NCBI GenBank assembly: GCA_008802785.1
Contig: VUYT01000013.1
Location: forward strand, 186,001 to 250,000
Reading direction: 5' to 3'
DNA: 64,000 bases
From: Symmetrospora coprosmae
Taxonomy: Eukaryota; Basidiomycota; Cystobasidiomycetes; Symmetrosporaceae
The notes beneath the pieces were generated by a model. The model was not told the origin of the DNA. It was given only the letters and a program-made list of their open reading frames with translations, and ran no database searches. Shown here piece after piece: positions 45,501 through 57,115 of this stretch. Both the position numbers and the translations under genes were made by a program. How positions within the stretch are numbered: position 1 is the stretch's first letter; every line of letters starts with the position of its first letter.

Positions 45501-48500
45501 CAGGTCAACAACAAGCTCAAGCGCGAGAAGAAGGAGCTGCAGGAGGAGGTCGGGCGGCGCGAGGAGGGACTCGTGGGGGAGCTCAAGACGCAGGTCTTTC
45601 GCGCCGAGGAGGACCTCGTCGTTTCGCGCCAGGCGAGCGAGATGCTCAAGACTAAGCTGAATGAGGTCGAGAAGTCGCACAGGGATGCCATGGCTCAGCA
45701 GGACCTGCAGATTCGCGAGCTCTACAACATGCTCAAGGAGGCGCGGACGCTTGAGAGCGTGCAGGACGACGATGGCGTCCTCGACCGCCGAGAGCTGATG
45801 GCGCTCACGCAGAAGAAGATCGAGCGGGCCAAAGCCATTCAGAGGCTCGAGGGCAGACACATCAGCCGGAACGGCAGCGGACCGCTCGATGCGAGTCCAT
45901 TTCCGCGCAAGCCCGCTGTGGCATCGCCTGCGCAGTACGATGCTGCCGGTTCTAGCTCGGACAAGAACACGCCCGGCAATCGCGACACGCGCAAGAGCAT
46001 GTTTGAGGATGCCGACGACAATGCTGTCCGGGAGCACATTGAGCAGACACTGGCTGCGGGATCAGCGCATCTCGGCTTGATGCCGGATGGCAGCAGTGCC
46101 ATGTCGCCGCAGCAGAGCACGCGGCTGCGAGACCGGACCAGAGGAAGCCCCTCGCCCTCAGCCACGCGGCAGATGCAGTACTCGCCCTCGACCCCTCTCT
46201 CGAGAAGCGGCAGCAAAGACAACACTCCAGTGCCTTCGAGAGCACAAACGGAGATTGCGAAACTTCAGCAGGCATCTCCCACGCAGTTAAAGCCCTCCGT
46301 GTCTGCGAACAGTGGCCGCTTTGGTGCCAAACAGCTGCCAGTTAATCTCCTCGCTTCCATCAAGGCACGCAACTCGCCCGCCCGAGACGCGGAGGACGAG
46401 AGCGAGAGCACATACACGCGCGAGTCGAGCAGTTTCAACACGATGCGCTCGGACGATACTGCTCTCACATCGCTTCACTCGCGGCAGGACTCCGGCGTCT
46501 CGACACCGGAACGACCGCCCAAGTCACACAGGCGCACGCCGACAGGCGAGAGCCTCGAGCTGTCGGGTTCTGCTCAGCCAAGCTCGCCATCTTTGCGGGT
46601 GTCGATTGATCCTGTCATGCGGGGCCCATCGCCAACTTCGCCCCTCGCGCAACATAGCCTTTTGCCAGGTGTGCCGATCTCTTCCGAGCCCAGCTCGATG
46701 CTGGCCAGGACCGCGCCATCGGCTAGTGGCCCACCTCCACCTCCACCACCTCCGCCACCACCTCCTCCACCTGCACCCGGCTTCAACAGAAGCTTGTCAG
46801 CTCCTATTGGCGCATCATCTGCGCCCACTCCTCCACCGCCACCGCCTCTTCCAGGCTCGTCTTTCCCCGCGAGGCCATCCATGCCTGGTGGCTTCCTCTC
46901 CGAGCTCAAGCAACCCCGTCGCTTAGTTGCTCTCGGTGACAATGCGAAGATTGTCGGCAAGGATGATATTGTCGGGCCCGCAGGCAGCCACATCACTTTG
47001 CCCGAGAGGGGCGTCTTTGTTCCACCGCCACCTGCACCACCCCGGGCGCCCGGCGCACCTGGCGCACCCAGACCTCCAGGCCCCCCCTCTGCGCCTAGCT
47101 CCGCGGCGATGACGCCGAACCTTAGCGGGCCTGGTGGGCGGCTGCGGAAGGAGATGCCCTTCATGGCCAACATCCAGATGAAGCAGGTCAACTGGGAGAC
47201 GATCAGTCCGGACAAGCTCGATCATACTATCTGGGCAGCAAATGACGTGGATGAGATGGAATGGGCACAGAAGCTCAAGGAAAAGGGCATCTTCTCGCAA
47301 ATGGAGGACGAGTTCAAGGCGAAGCAGATTGTCAAGGCGGCAGCCTCGAAGAAGAAGAAGGAGTACGTCAGCGTGCTGGAGCCGAAGGCCCAGGAGAGAA
47401 TTGGTGAGTTCGATGGCAGCTTTGCAAACTTTCGCAAGTATCGTCTGAGTAAATGGCCTCCTGCTGCAGAAATTCTCATCAAAAAGATGTCGAACGAGCA
47501 GGACATGGTCAAAAAGCTGCTTGCCATCGCCCACGGCATCTACGCCTACGATGAAACGCTGTGTACCGAGCACTTCTTAACGGAGCTCTTGCCGATGCTA
47601 CCTAACCCACAGATGCAGGGCAAGCTGAATCAGCACAAGACGGAAGACGAAGCTTCGTTGGCGCTGCTCCACCCTGCAGATCGTTTCTTGGTCGAGCTCA
47701 TGAAAATTGAGCACCTGACCATCAGGGTCAACGGAATGCTCTTCCGCGGCACTTTTGCCGAGAACTACTCTGCGCTTGTCCATGTGAGTAGTTGGGTAGA
47801 GAGATGTTCAGATGGGAAGATGGACGCTGACGGGTTCTGCAAACGGTCAGAACGCTTCTGCCATTGCCCAAGCTTCCGAGAGTCTTCGAGAGGCACAAAA
47901 GTTCAAGCGTCTGCTCAAGTTTATCCTCCTTATGGGCAACTACAATAACGGTATCGGAAGGAACGGTGGAGCCTTTGGCTTTAAGCTGGCCAGTCTCAAC
48001 CGGATCGTCGACACGAAAGCAGCAAGCGGAGGCACGTACCTCCATTTCCTGCAGAGGACTATTCAGGAAGCCGAACCCGATCTTGAGGGTTTCGTTGACG
48101 AGATTACACAGCCTGCCGAAACTTATCGCCGTAAGTGGCTATTCGTGCCGATGATCAGCGTGCAAATGGGTATCACTGGAGACTAACGGTCGGCCTGCGT
48201 CCGCAGTGAGCCTCGCCGACACGCGGAAAGGCCTCAACGAGCTGCAAAGCAAGCTTCTTGTGGTCTCGAGCGCGCTCAAGCGGTACTTTGAGGACGCGCT
48301 GGACAACGACAACGAGGACGGCTATGCGATCAAGATGTTCAAGTTCGTTGGGCAGGCCAGATCGCAGCTGCAGTCGCTTGAGGACAGAGTGACGCTCGCC
48401 GAGTCGGCCTTCTCGAGCGTCTTGACGGCATTTGACGAGAAGTCCGACACGCAAACGACGGACTTCTTTGGGCACTTGAACCAGTTCCTGGCGTCGTACA

Positions 48501-49434
48501 AGCAGGCACAGACGGACAACATCAGCCAAGCCGAGGCGAAAGCATTGGCAGAGCGGAGAAAGGCCGAGCGGGAGAGAATGGCAGCGCCTGCTCCAGCCAA
48601 AGAGGGCAGGCAGCCTGGGGCAGCCGGAGCGGACTCCGGCGCCCGCGTCGACGACTTCCTTGCAAGCCTGCGCTCAAAGCCGGACCTCGGCCGGCGCGCG
48701 CAGCGGAGAGCTGGCAAGCCAGCAGGGCGCGAGAAGCGCCTTTCAAACGTGGCGAGCCCGACTACTCCTGCCTTTACGACACGGGAGGGCGACCCTGTCG
48801 ACAAGGCTAAGGGCTTGCTTGCGCAGCTCACAGGGAACGAGGTGAGCGAGCGTCCTCATTTCGGGCTATGGCTGAGCGAAGAAGCTGATCTGTGTTCGCA
48901 TTGCAGCTGGACGACCTGCCGCTCAGTCCGCGAGTCCGACCAGAGCGACGGCAGATCCGCTCACTAAACATGAGCACGGACAGTCCGTCTGTTGCGGACT
49001 TCCCGTCGACGATAGCAGAGCAAGAAGGGGACGAAGTGGCACCGGCTGACCCCGCAGAAGGTGGACAGTCAGCCGCTCGTTCCACCTTAGCCGCAGAGCG
49101 CAAGAGGGAGGAGGGCCTTGACGACGCCTCATCGGACGGCGGCAAGCAGGACGGTGGCGTAATGGATGACGAGGGCGACATCACGATGCGGCTCAAGGGC
49201 ATCATCGCAAGCGAGTTCAGTCAGCCAGACGACAACGATGCCGCATCCGAAGACGGCGGCCTGCCTTCCGAGGATGGCGCTTCTGGAGCAGAAGGACTTT
49301 TGCAAGGCGAGGAAGAGAAAGGCGACACGACGGCGCGGCAGAAGCCTAGCGATGGATATGATGACGATGATGACGATTACAGATCCGAGCTGTCAGAAGA
49401 CGAGGCCGTGGCTGCTAGCCTGGCCTACGCCTGA
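42586..49434 (+). CDS. Diaphanous-type formin (actin nucleator; Bni1/SepA-like)
   Basis: Seven exons (42586-44466, 44537-44914, 44979-47403, 47470-47783, 47851-48130, 48207-48841, 48907-49434) give 2146 residues. About 410 low-complexity residues precede the GTPase-binding/FH3 region, which starts near FVFPRPKNEQDIEYLFQDLL and includes WYLTKFMDGSIQP and LLINAIAVIPEELEIRLHLR. A coiled coil (LQEMEEELTVFKQVNNKLKR) is at about 915-1010. FH1 has a 13-residue polyproline run at about 1340 and further Pro blocks. FH2 runs from about 1470 to 1890 with MKQVNWETISPDKLDHTIWA, the lasso/knob region, and FILLMGNYNNGIGRNGGAFG. A DAD-like motif VDDFLASLRSKPDLGRRAQR follows near 1905, then an acidic tail of about 240 residues. 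Formins nucleate linear actin for cables and the cytokinetic ring and are opened by Rho GTPases, fitting the RhoGEF gene next door. Confidence 0.95.
42764..42800 (+). repeat. Short imperfect hexanucleotide repeat in formin exon 1
   Basis: Units of GGATTG and GGATCA encode a Gly-Leu/Gly-Ser run (GLGLGSGSGSGSG). The unit matches the longer repeat in the RhoGEF gene at 49991. Confidence 0.7.
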
Positions 49435-49921
49435 CACGCAAAGGGCTAATACCTACACACGACCGCAAGAACCAGACTCCCGTGCGCAGTACCCCATTCG
49501 TCATTCGGTAGCAGTTATGCCAGCAGTATGCAGGTTCTTTGTCGTCATGCTGTTGTAATCTTGAGCGGTCGCAAATAATCATGAACGATGCACGGGCACA
49601 GCAGCGGACGCTACGGTGCACAGTGACTGTTGGAGGGTTGTGTAGCCCCGCCGTCATTGCATTCGTCATCTCATCCCAGCTGGCTTTGGGCACTCTCAGC
49701 GGCGCGGCTTACCGAACAGAACGCCGGTGCTGCTCCCCGCGTCGGTCAGCGTTGGGCTTCATCGCACTTGGCCTACAGCAGCGAGGGAACGACAGCGCTT
49801 CAGACCTGGCTAGAATACGTCGCGATAACCTGAGGGGCGCGCCCGGATAGCGAAAGTCGGCGCAGGAGCAACAGCAGGCTGCTGGGAGCCCTTGGCATCC
49901 CTGTCCGCGGAGGAGTGGGCC
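49435..49921. other. Intergenic, formin 3' end to RhoGEF start
   Basis: 487 bp in tandem orientation. No supported coding frame. The frame of the RhoGEF stays open upstream of 49922 but without an ATG. Confidence 0.4.
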
Positions 49922-52900
49922 ATGTCGGGATACCAGCTCGGTGGAGCGTACGGAGGACGCAACGGTTCCAGCTATGCATCTGGGTCAGCTTCAGGATCAG
50001 GATCAGGATCAGGATCAGGATCAGGATCAGGATCAGGATCAGGATCAGGATCAGGATCAGCATCCGGGTCGAGCAGTGGTGCTCGCAGCAACGGGGCCAT
50101 CAAGGGCAGCTGGCAGGATCCCAGGCTGAGACAGCATCAGGCACCCACGCTGGATCCGCCATTCCAGCACTATCCTGCGCAGCACCAGCAGCAGCAGCAG
50201 TGGGGATATGCAGGTGCAATGAACAATAGCAGCGGTGGCGATCAGCTTGTCCAAAACGGCTACGCTCCAAGTCCAAAGCGTGAGTGGAGAGCGGTGCTCG
50301 GTCGCGCGTCGGTACACGCGCACGCGCACGGGAGGATGCGGGAAGCTGACAACCGTGTGCTCACAGACGGCGATGATGGCTATCGCTCGCAGCGCCATGA
50401 TTCTCCGCTGCAGCAGTCAGCGGGCAGCGCTTACACCCCGTCCGCGCCAGGCTACCACCGCTCAGCGTCAAGCGCCTCGACGGCCGACTCGCCGACCTTG
50501 CCCGCACTGCAGACGTCGGCGACCGGAGCAGGCTTCAGCAATCTCTTCCAGCAGCTCGAGGAGCAGATGGACGCTATCCAAGCCCGCCACAGTCCGCTCT
50601 CGTCGCCCATCACGCCGACACAGCGGAATGCCAGCGGAGCTACCAGCAGTTCCAGGACGGCAGCGGATGCAGGGGGCGCCAGGAGCGACGGCCTGGCAAG
50701 GGCTGCCACCTTGCGCAGTAGCGGGAACGATGCACTGCGCCCTTCGTACGCTACAGAGAATGCGTCCGGCCCTAGCAGGGAGTCCGCTTATGGCGCAGCC
50801 GCCGGCATCATCTCCATGTACGGAAGCCGGACACCTTCGCCTCAGCCTGCTGCCGGGGATATGGCTCGCTTGTCCGGCCCAGAACCACAGTTGCAGCAAA
50901 GCTATCGCAATCATCGGCCGCCGCATCGATTGCAGTCCGCAGGCAGTGCGGAGGGCAGTTATCAGGCTCAGCATGGGTACGGCGACGCAAACGGCATGGC
51001 CTTGCAGCCTGCGATGTCGTCTCCGGATACCTACGAGGAGACATTAGCCCGGTCAGCGTCGTATACCGGCTGGCGTGGCCAAGAAGGCCTCGCGCAGGCG
51101 TCACGGCCAGAACTGCAGACGGCCCATACGACTCTTAGCTCGTCACATCGACAGCCAGTGACGGCTCCTTACGCCCCACGGGGTCGTACAGCGAGCAACA
51201 ATACGGTGGCAACTGTGGCTTCCATGAGTCGCGTCGAGCCGCCGCGCAATGACTACGCCCGCTTTCACGATCCCGCGGTCGGGCACGATCAGCTGTACAG
51301 GCCTCAGCCCGCGTCGCCGTACACGCCTTCCTCCTATCCTGCATCATCGTCCGCGAACAGCACAAGCAGCTACGCCACAGGGTCCAATAGCTTTTCGCCG
51401 CGGCCATCACAAGATAGCGCGAATAGCTACAATGACGGCTACTTGGCGAGCAGCTACATCAGCGGTAGCATCGGGACAGCCGCGCCCCGACCTTCCATGT
51501 CGAGCGCTCACAGCACGCAATCCCTGCCCAACCCGCCAATGCGAGGAGTACGCCCGCTTCCCACACCGACCGAGGAGGACGACAGTCAAGGCGATGCTTC
51601 CAGCTTCTCGACCTCTTCGATGACCACGTATGAAACGGCTAGCACACTCTCGAGCATAGGCAGTCAGAGTCATCAGTCTGACTTCGCCAAGGAGTTCTAC
51701 GCGTCTGGTGGTTTCGTACCGGACGAGCTGAAGAATCAGGGTAGCGTGCGAAGACCGCGGCATCGAAAACCGCCGACCGTGACACCGTCAAGCAGTACAA
51801 GCTCGGGTGGATTACCCGTCTCGTCTTCCTCGTCGTCTTATTCCGATTCCATCAAGAGACAGAATATGACAACGGCCGCGCAAACCGGCCGCCCTGGCAG
51901 CTCGGGCCAGAGCGATAGCTACCAGCGGTCACGGCCATCTGCCAGTGGAGCCTCCTCTGTATATCAGGACTACAGCTCGCCATCCTCTAGCATGCCTCAA
52001 CTGGCCGCTTCGCCATCGGCATCGCCGCAGCACGCCTTTCAGATGCTGCCAAGCGTGCAGCCGCCCGCCATTACCCACTCCAACTCTGACCCTATCGCTC
52101 ACGCAAGAACACCACACTCGTCCCTGGAAGACCGCGTCTACCATACACCATACACTACCCCTTCTCGACAGCACACGATAAGCGCAGCTACCGCGCCTGT
52201 GCCCTCGTCCTCGTCAAGTAGGGGCAGGCCCAATCTTCCTATGGCACCGACGCCCGTTGCGTCATCCGCCTCGAGATCTGCGTCCTTCTCAGTCCCTTCA
52301 ACGTCGCCTGCGAGCGACAAAGCCGGCAAGTCTCGCAATGCTTCTTTCTCTCAGCCCGCCCGGGGATCGGGTGGAGCTCGCGTACGCAAGGCTAGCTATC
52401 CGAGCGCGACGCCCCCGCTGCCTACATCACCGTCCATCTCGCTGTCGCCTTCACTCGACGCAGGGTCCGCACCCTCTATGACGTCGAGATACGGCAGTCT
52501 GCACTCATCAACGTCCACGGCCATGCGGAAGCAGCCCTCGCTGTCTCCCTCGGCGTTCTCGCTCTCAGTCGACGGTAGCTTCAGGAGAGATCCTGAACGA
52601 GAGAAGCGGAGACTCAATGGTCTCGGCTTGCAAGACCTCAACCCGGCTCTGCTCAGTAACCTCGCCAGCACTTTGGGAGACCGCGTGCCTCGTGGCCTCA
52701 ACATCAAGGGCGCCGTGCACTACCCTAGCAGCTTCACTGCCGATCAGCTCATCGGAACGCTAGCGGAGATCCTCCCGCTGCCGTACACGTACGATCGGCG
52801 GATAGCTCTGGCAATAGCGAGGACGCTGCATCAGAACATCTTCTTCCACGAGGTTGAGTGGGAGGTGATCCGCATCCGAGACTCGGCAGAGCAGGTCTTC

Positions 52901-55900
52901 TGCTTCGAAGAGGGCGAGGACCGAGCCACTTTCGACTATCTCGATGCTTCCGCTGCTACGAGTGCCGGCCCATCGCGATTGGTAGACAGGGCAGGCCGAA
53001 GCCAGGAGGATCTGCCAAGCGGCGTCATTACACGATTCACCAAATGCTATTCACCGTTCTGTGGCATGGATGGCATGACAGGAGCTTGCTACTCTCTCTA
53101 CTGTCCGAATGGAGCGAATCCGGTAAGTGGCCGTGCCGTCTAGGCCGTATCGTCGGAGCTCGCTGACTGTCTCATCAAACTTGTAGCTCGGCCTCAAGCG
53201 CAAGCCCTCATCAGTGTCTCTGGCGCAGTCAGCGGAAGAAGCTGCGCCGCCTGAAGCCTGGGCATCAACGGCGTCAGCGGAACTTATGGAGCAGCTTGGC
53301 CCAAAGGAGGTGGCTCGGCAGAACGTCATCTACGAGATCATCACGGGAGAGCAAGCTTACAAGAAGGATCTCGATATGCTCGAGACTGCCTTTCACGAGC
53401 CGCTACGCCTGGCCGACCCGCCCGTCGTGCACCCCGTGCGGCTTGTCGAGTTCACCAATCAAGTCTTCGCCAATTTGGATGAGCTGCGCACGCATTCTGG
53501 AAGGCTCATCGGTGCTTTCTTGGTCAGGCAACGAGAACAGAACCCAGTTGTCCACTCCATTGGCGACATCATTCTCGATGCTGCCCTGGAATGGGGCCAG
53601 GCTTACATGGACTATGCCGAGGCCCAAGTGATGGGAGAGTATCTGGTCAACGAGGAGAAGAACCAAAACTCGGCTTTCTCAACCTTTCTTGCTGTGCGTT
53701 ACCTTGTGTTGGGTCTGACAGCTTTCACAAGACTGACCTGCCTGTCTCTGCCCGGCCGCGTCCTCGCAGTCCCGACGTGAAGCATTCGGCATTAAGCAGG
53801 ACTTCCGTCACTACCATTTGCGGCCAACGATCCGACTGCAGCGATATCTCCTTCCGTTGGCCGAATATGTCAAGCGGACACCCGAAGATCATCCAGATCG
53901 CGAGAACGCTCAGGAAGCTATGCGCATCATTCGCGAGCAGTGTGCCGCTTGCGACGCCTATGTCGCGACTGCGCAGCTCAAGCTAGCTTGCATCCGCTAC
54001 GATAAGCTGATCGAAAAGGATGCCAACTTTACGGTGCGTGATGCCTCGGTACTCACGGATTTGTACCTGCCGGCTGATGGCTTCCCTGAACTAGAACGAC
54101 CTCGATCTACGAGACCCTGTACGCCAGCTCTTCCATCACGGCAAGATGTTCACAAAGCCAGAGGGCACCCTTGCGGAATGGACAGAGTACCAAGTTATGG
54201 TCTTCGATAATTACCTCTGCATCGCCAAGCCGCGGCGCACTGTCGAGGGCTTTCGCCTCATTCAGAAGCCAATCAGGCTCGAGATGCTCACCCTGTCCGG
54301 GTGGGACCAGCCATCTCAGCTGCGGTCTTCTGGCTTCCACCTGCGAAGCGTGATAGGCTCGTCGAGCGATCGACGCGAGGCCAGCTCCAATGCAGCCGCT
54401 GCTGCCGAGACACGGATGTGGCCGATTCAGTTTCAAATCGCTGGTCGGTCGGGAGGCACCCTTACTCTCTTCGTTGAGTCGCCGCGTAATGAGAAGGATG
54501 ACAAGGTCAGGCAGACGTGGAAAGTCAAGACCGAGCAAGCGATCGCAGTCCGCAAGGCCGAACTCGATGCCAGGAAAGTGTTCCAGCTCAACCTGCTCGT
54601 TGATCCGGACTTGCGCAAACCTTCGCCAACGGGAACACCACATCCAAATATGGGGGAGGTCCTATCCTCTTGCCCGTTCAACGGTCCATCGGGACAGCCT
54701 CTCATCGCTGTTGGCACCCGCAATGGTCTCTTTATTGCGGTTCGACGTGATCCGACAACGCTTCGGCAGATCCTGCAAATCCCGACCTCGCAATGCGCCG
54801 TCCTGCAGGACTTTGGCCTATTCCTCGTGCAGACCGAGGGCCGCCTACTTGCCTACCTTCTCGAGACGCTTGTGCAGTCCTCTTCCTCCAGTGAGGCTAA
54901 GGGGCAGCAAGGACCACAACAAGTCTCGGGCCAGAAGGAGGTGACTTTCTTCAAGGTCGGCAGGGTCGGTGAAAGGACGCTCGTGGTATACGCCAAGCGG
55001 GATGGAGTCAGCTCGACGGTTCTGAAGGCGATGGAGCCCGTGGCAGGCATTGAGCGATCACGCGTGCAGCAAACGAGATTCCTCGGAATGGGAGGCAAGA
55101 AGACGGAATGGTTTAGGTTGTTCAAGGCGAGCGGCCCATCTATGGTCTGGTACATCCACATCTGCCGTTCAGTGTTCTGACAGGCTGTTGCTCCCACCAG
55201 GACGGAGGAGTGCCGACGGCAGTGTACACCCTATCCTTCACGCGAAGCAAGCTTGCGCTGGTCTGCGCACCGGGCTTCGAGATCCTCGATATTGAGACTT
55301 TGCGGTCGGGAAGCGTGAGTCACGTCTGTTCAGGCCCGTCCGCACCGGGAGATGGCTCACGCGGACAGATTCATTGGTCGTCCTAGTTCCCGGACTGGAA
55401 TATGATCAAGACGAACCCGAGCAAGTACGATACGAACATGATCGCTCTGCAGCGCAGATGCTCCGTTTCGCGTGCGATCGCCCTGTTCCGCATCTCGGAC
55501 AGCGAGTTCCTCTTCTGCTACGACAGTGAGTCCAAACTCCCCTGTCTCTACATTGCTGAAGGAGTCCTTATGCTCACGCTGTGCACCTGCTTCCAGGCTT
55601 CGCCTTCTTCGCCGACCGGCACGGCGACCCGCTCAAGGAGAGAATGAACGACATCATCGAGTGGGAAGGACGGCCCGATACGGTCGTATTTTACCGTCCA
55701 TACGTGTTGGCCTTTGACACGCGCTTCGTCGAGATCCGTGATACATCGCAGCGCGGCAAGCTGGTCCAGGTCATCAACGGCAGCAACATCCGATGCAGCT
55801 ACGACGGGCAGGGCGTGCCCAGTAGCGAGATTGAGCTGCGAGTTGGCGGAAGTCGAGATGCGGAAGAACGCAAGCCGCACCTAGTGATGCGGAAAGGCAA

Positions 55901-55940
55901 TGTCGACAAGATCTACGAAATTGCACCCTGCTCTGCTTGA
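49922..55940 (+). CDS. Rho guanine nucleotide exchange factor (DEP-DH-PH-CNH, Rom1/Rom2-like)
   Basis: Exons 49922-53122, 53187-53693, 53770-54033, 54095 to about 55144, 55201-55314, 55387-55525 and 55597-55940 give about 1872 residues. The first 890 residues are Ser/Gly-rich and carry a (GS)n run. A DEP domain lies near 900-1000 (RVPRGLNIKGAVHYPSSFTA, HQNIFFHEVEWEVI). The DH domain begins EVARQNVIYEIITGEQAYKK and holds FRHYHLRPTIRLQRYLLPLA. A PH domain follows (GKMFTKPEGTLAEWTEYQVM, VFDNYLCIAKPRRT), then a C-terminal CNH domain (LVCAPGFEILDIETL, FAFFADRHGDP, FYRPYVLAFDTRFVEIRD). This is the architecture of Rho1 exchange factors of the cell-wall-integrity pathway. The splice near 55145 uses a weak GTCTGG donor and is uncertain. 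The start is the ATG at 49922. Confidence 0.93.
49991..50060 (+). repeat. (TCAGGA)n hexanucleotide microsatellite in the RhoGEF coding region
   Basis: Nearly 12 perfect copies of TCAGGA over 70 bp encode alternating Ser-Gly. The six-base unit keeps the frame whatever the copy number, so length alleles would be tolerated. Confidence 0.95.
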
Positions 55941-56518
55941 TTGTGCCGCCTTGTGTCAGTGCGGCTCTACGTGCCCTCTAGAACGCCTTGTTGTCTGTAG
56001 TATCATGCCGTACATGCAACAGCTTCGGATTGGATGCATGTGCGCGTTTGTATGGAGCTTGCCGACGCAGCTGTCGATGCGATGATGCATTGAGTTCGCC
56101 CAGTGCATGTCCGGAAAAGTGCCGAGGGGTCGAGGCGTCGAGACACCTTCGCTTTCGACTCATCAACGAAGAGGACAAGTCAAGATGGCGAAGGGAAAGG
56201 CTCGGTGCATATATCAGTCTCGAATATTACGGACGCTTCCCCAAGCACGCGCTGACGCTTCCGCTTGCCTTCCCGCAGCGTCCACATCATCAAACTCATT
56301 TCCACGGCCGGGACGGGTACGGACGATTACCCTCGTGTTCGCTGGGCCGGCGGGCGTACGAAGCGTTTAATCTAAAATGGTCTCCTTCGCGTATACTCGC
56401 AGGCGTCTTCTACACGACCACACGCCTCCGGGCAGCACCTGAAAAGCTCCAGCGGATGAAGTACGATTGGGCAATCCGGAAAGTGTGTCACTGAAGGCGA
56501 CCTACGACGGCGGCGCTA

Positions 56519-56803
56519 CTATACGACATCGAGCTGACCTCCCAGACGTGCGGCCTTGTCCCGCTCCCGCAGCATGTTCTCTTCACTGAAGGCAAGGTCC
56601 GGTAAAATCCAGCCTCCAGAGGCCAGCTCCAGGCCTTCGGGACCCATCCGAACGCTCTCCCGCAAGATTCCAAGCGCGACCACCCGCTGCGTCCATCTAT
56701 CCAGATACACCCTTCTCAGCTGTTGCGTCTGTATCAGCGTGTTGTGGCTTCTCCCTGTCGAGCAACGGGCTCCCGTTACTGTGAGCCTGAGGCTTCGGCC
56801 ATC
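56519..56803 (-). CDS. Candidate terminal exon of an unrecognised small minus-strand gene
   Basis: A minus-strand frame is open for about 94 codons to a TAG at 56519 and follows a good acceptor-like sequence (AAGGCAG before 56803). It has no internal ATG at its beginning. Its translation has an ordinary globular composition, unlike the Arg/Ser-rich shadows elsewhere: LRRVYLDRWTQRVVALGILR, then SVRMGPEGLELASGG, WILPDLAFSEENMLRERDKA and ARLGGQLDVV. Possible upstream exons between 56860 and 57095 are ambiguous. I do not recognise the family. It could be a real short gene facing away from the MFS gene, or a remnant. Confidence 0.35.
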   Translation of the reverse strand, partial: DGRSLRLTVTGARCSTGRSHNTLIQTQQLRRVYLDRWTQRVVALGILRESVRMGPEGLELASGGWILPDLAFSEENMLRERDKAARLGGQLDVV

Positions 56804-56953
56804 CTGCCTTCTCTACCTCGACCACGTATGAACATCATCGCTCGAGTATCTGCTGCGATTGCGCGTTACGCCGGCCTCAGTTTGTCGTCTCTATTGCACT
56901 ACTCCCGGTGCTGTCTTGCGCACTCTCGCACCCGCGTGGGCATCTTATCGGGG

Positions 56954-56975
56954 CTTGCCGAAATGCTTCGGCAAG
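56954..56975. promoter_or_regulatory. 9-bp perfect inverted repeat upstream of the MFS gene
   Basis: Arms CTTGCCGAA and TTCGGCAAG flank a 4-nt centre, about 140 bp before the MFS ATG. The inner CCG and CGG triplets face each other eight bases apart, the sort of symmetric element bound by fungal Zn2Cys6 dimers that control transporter genes. Binding is inferred only. Confidence 0.5.
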
Positions 56976-57115
56976 GGTGCAGATCCCGCGCCTCGGCGAC
57001 CACGGGGTCCTTCGGAGAGGTCCATTCCGAAGGTGCTTTATGAGCGAGTCAGCGGAAGAGGCATCCTTGCCCTTCGTCCTGACACAAGCAGCTTCGAAGA
57101 CATCTGATCGATAAT

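Larger units (their letters stand above)
55941..57115. other. Intergenic region upstream of the second MFS gene
   Basis: About 1.2 kb. The first 550 bp show nothing recognisable. A coding-like minus-strand tract lies at 56519-56803 and a strong palindrome at 56954-56975; both are listed separately. Confidence 0.4.

Noticed and set aside
46574-47215. Long Gly-rich open frame on the minus strand
   Set aside because: It is the exact complement of the formin FH1 polyproline region; Pro codons read backwards as Gly.
49991-50060. Regular repeat first considered as a CRISPR-like array
   Set aside because: It is a simple hexanucleotide run inside a coding exon, without spacers.
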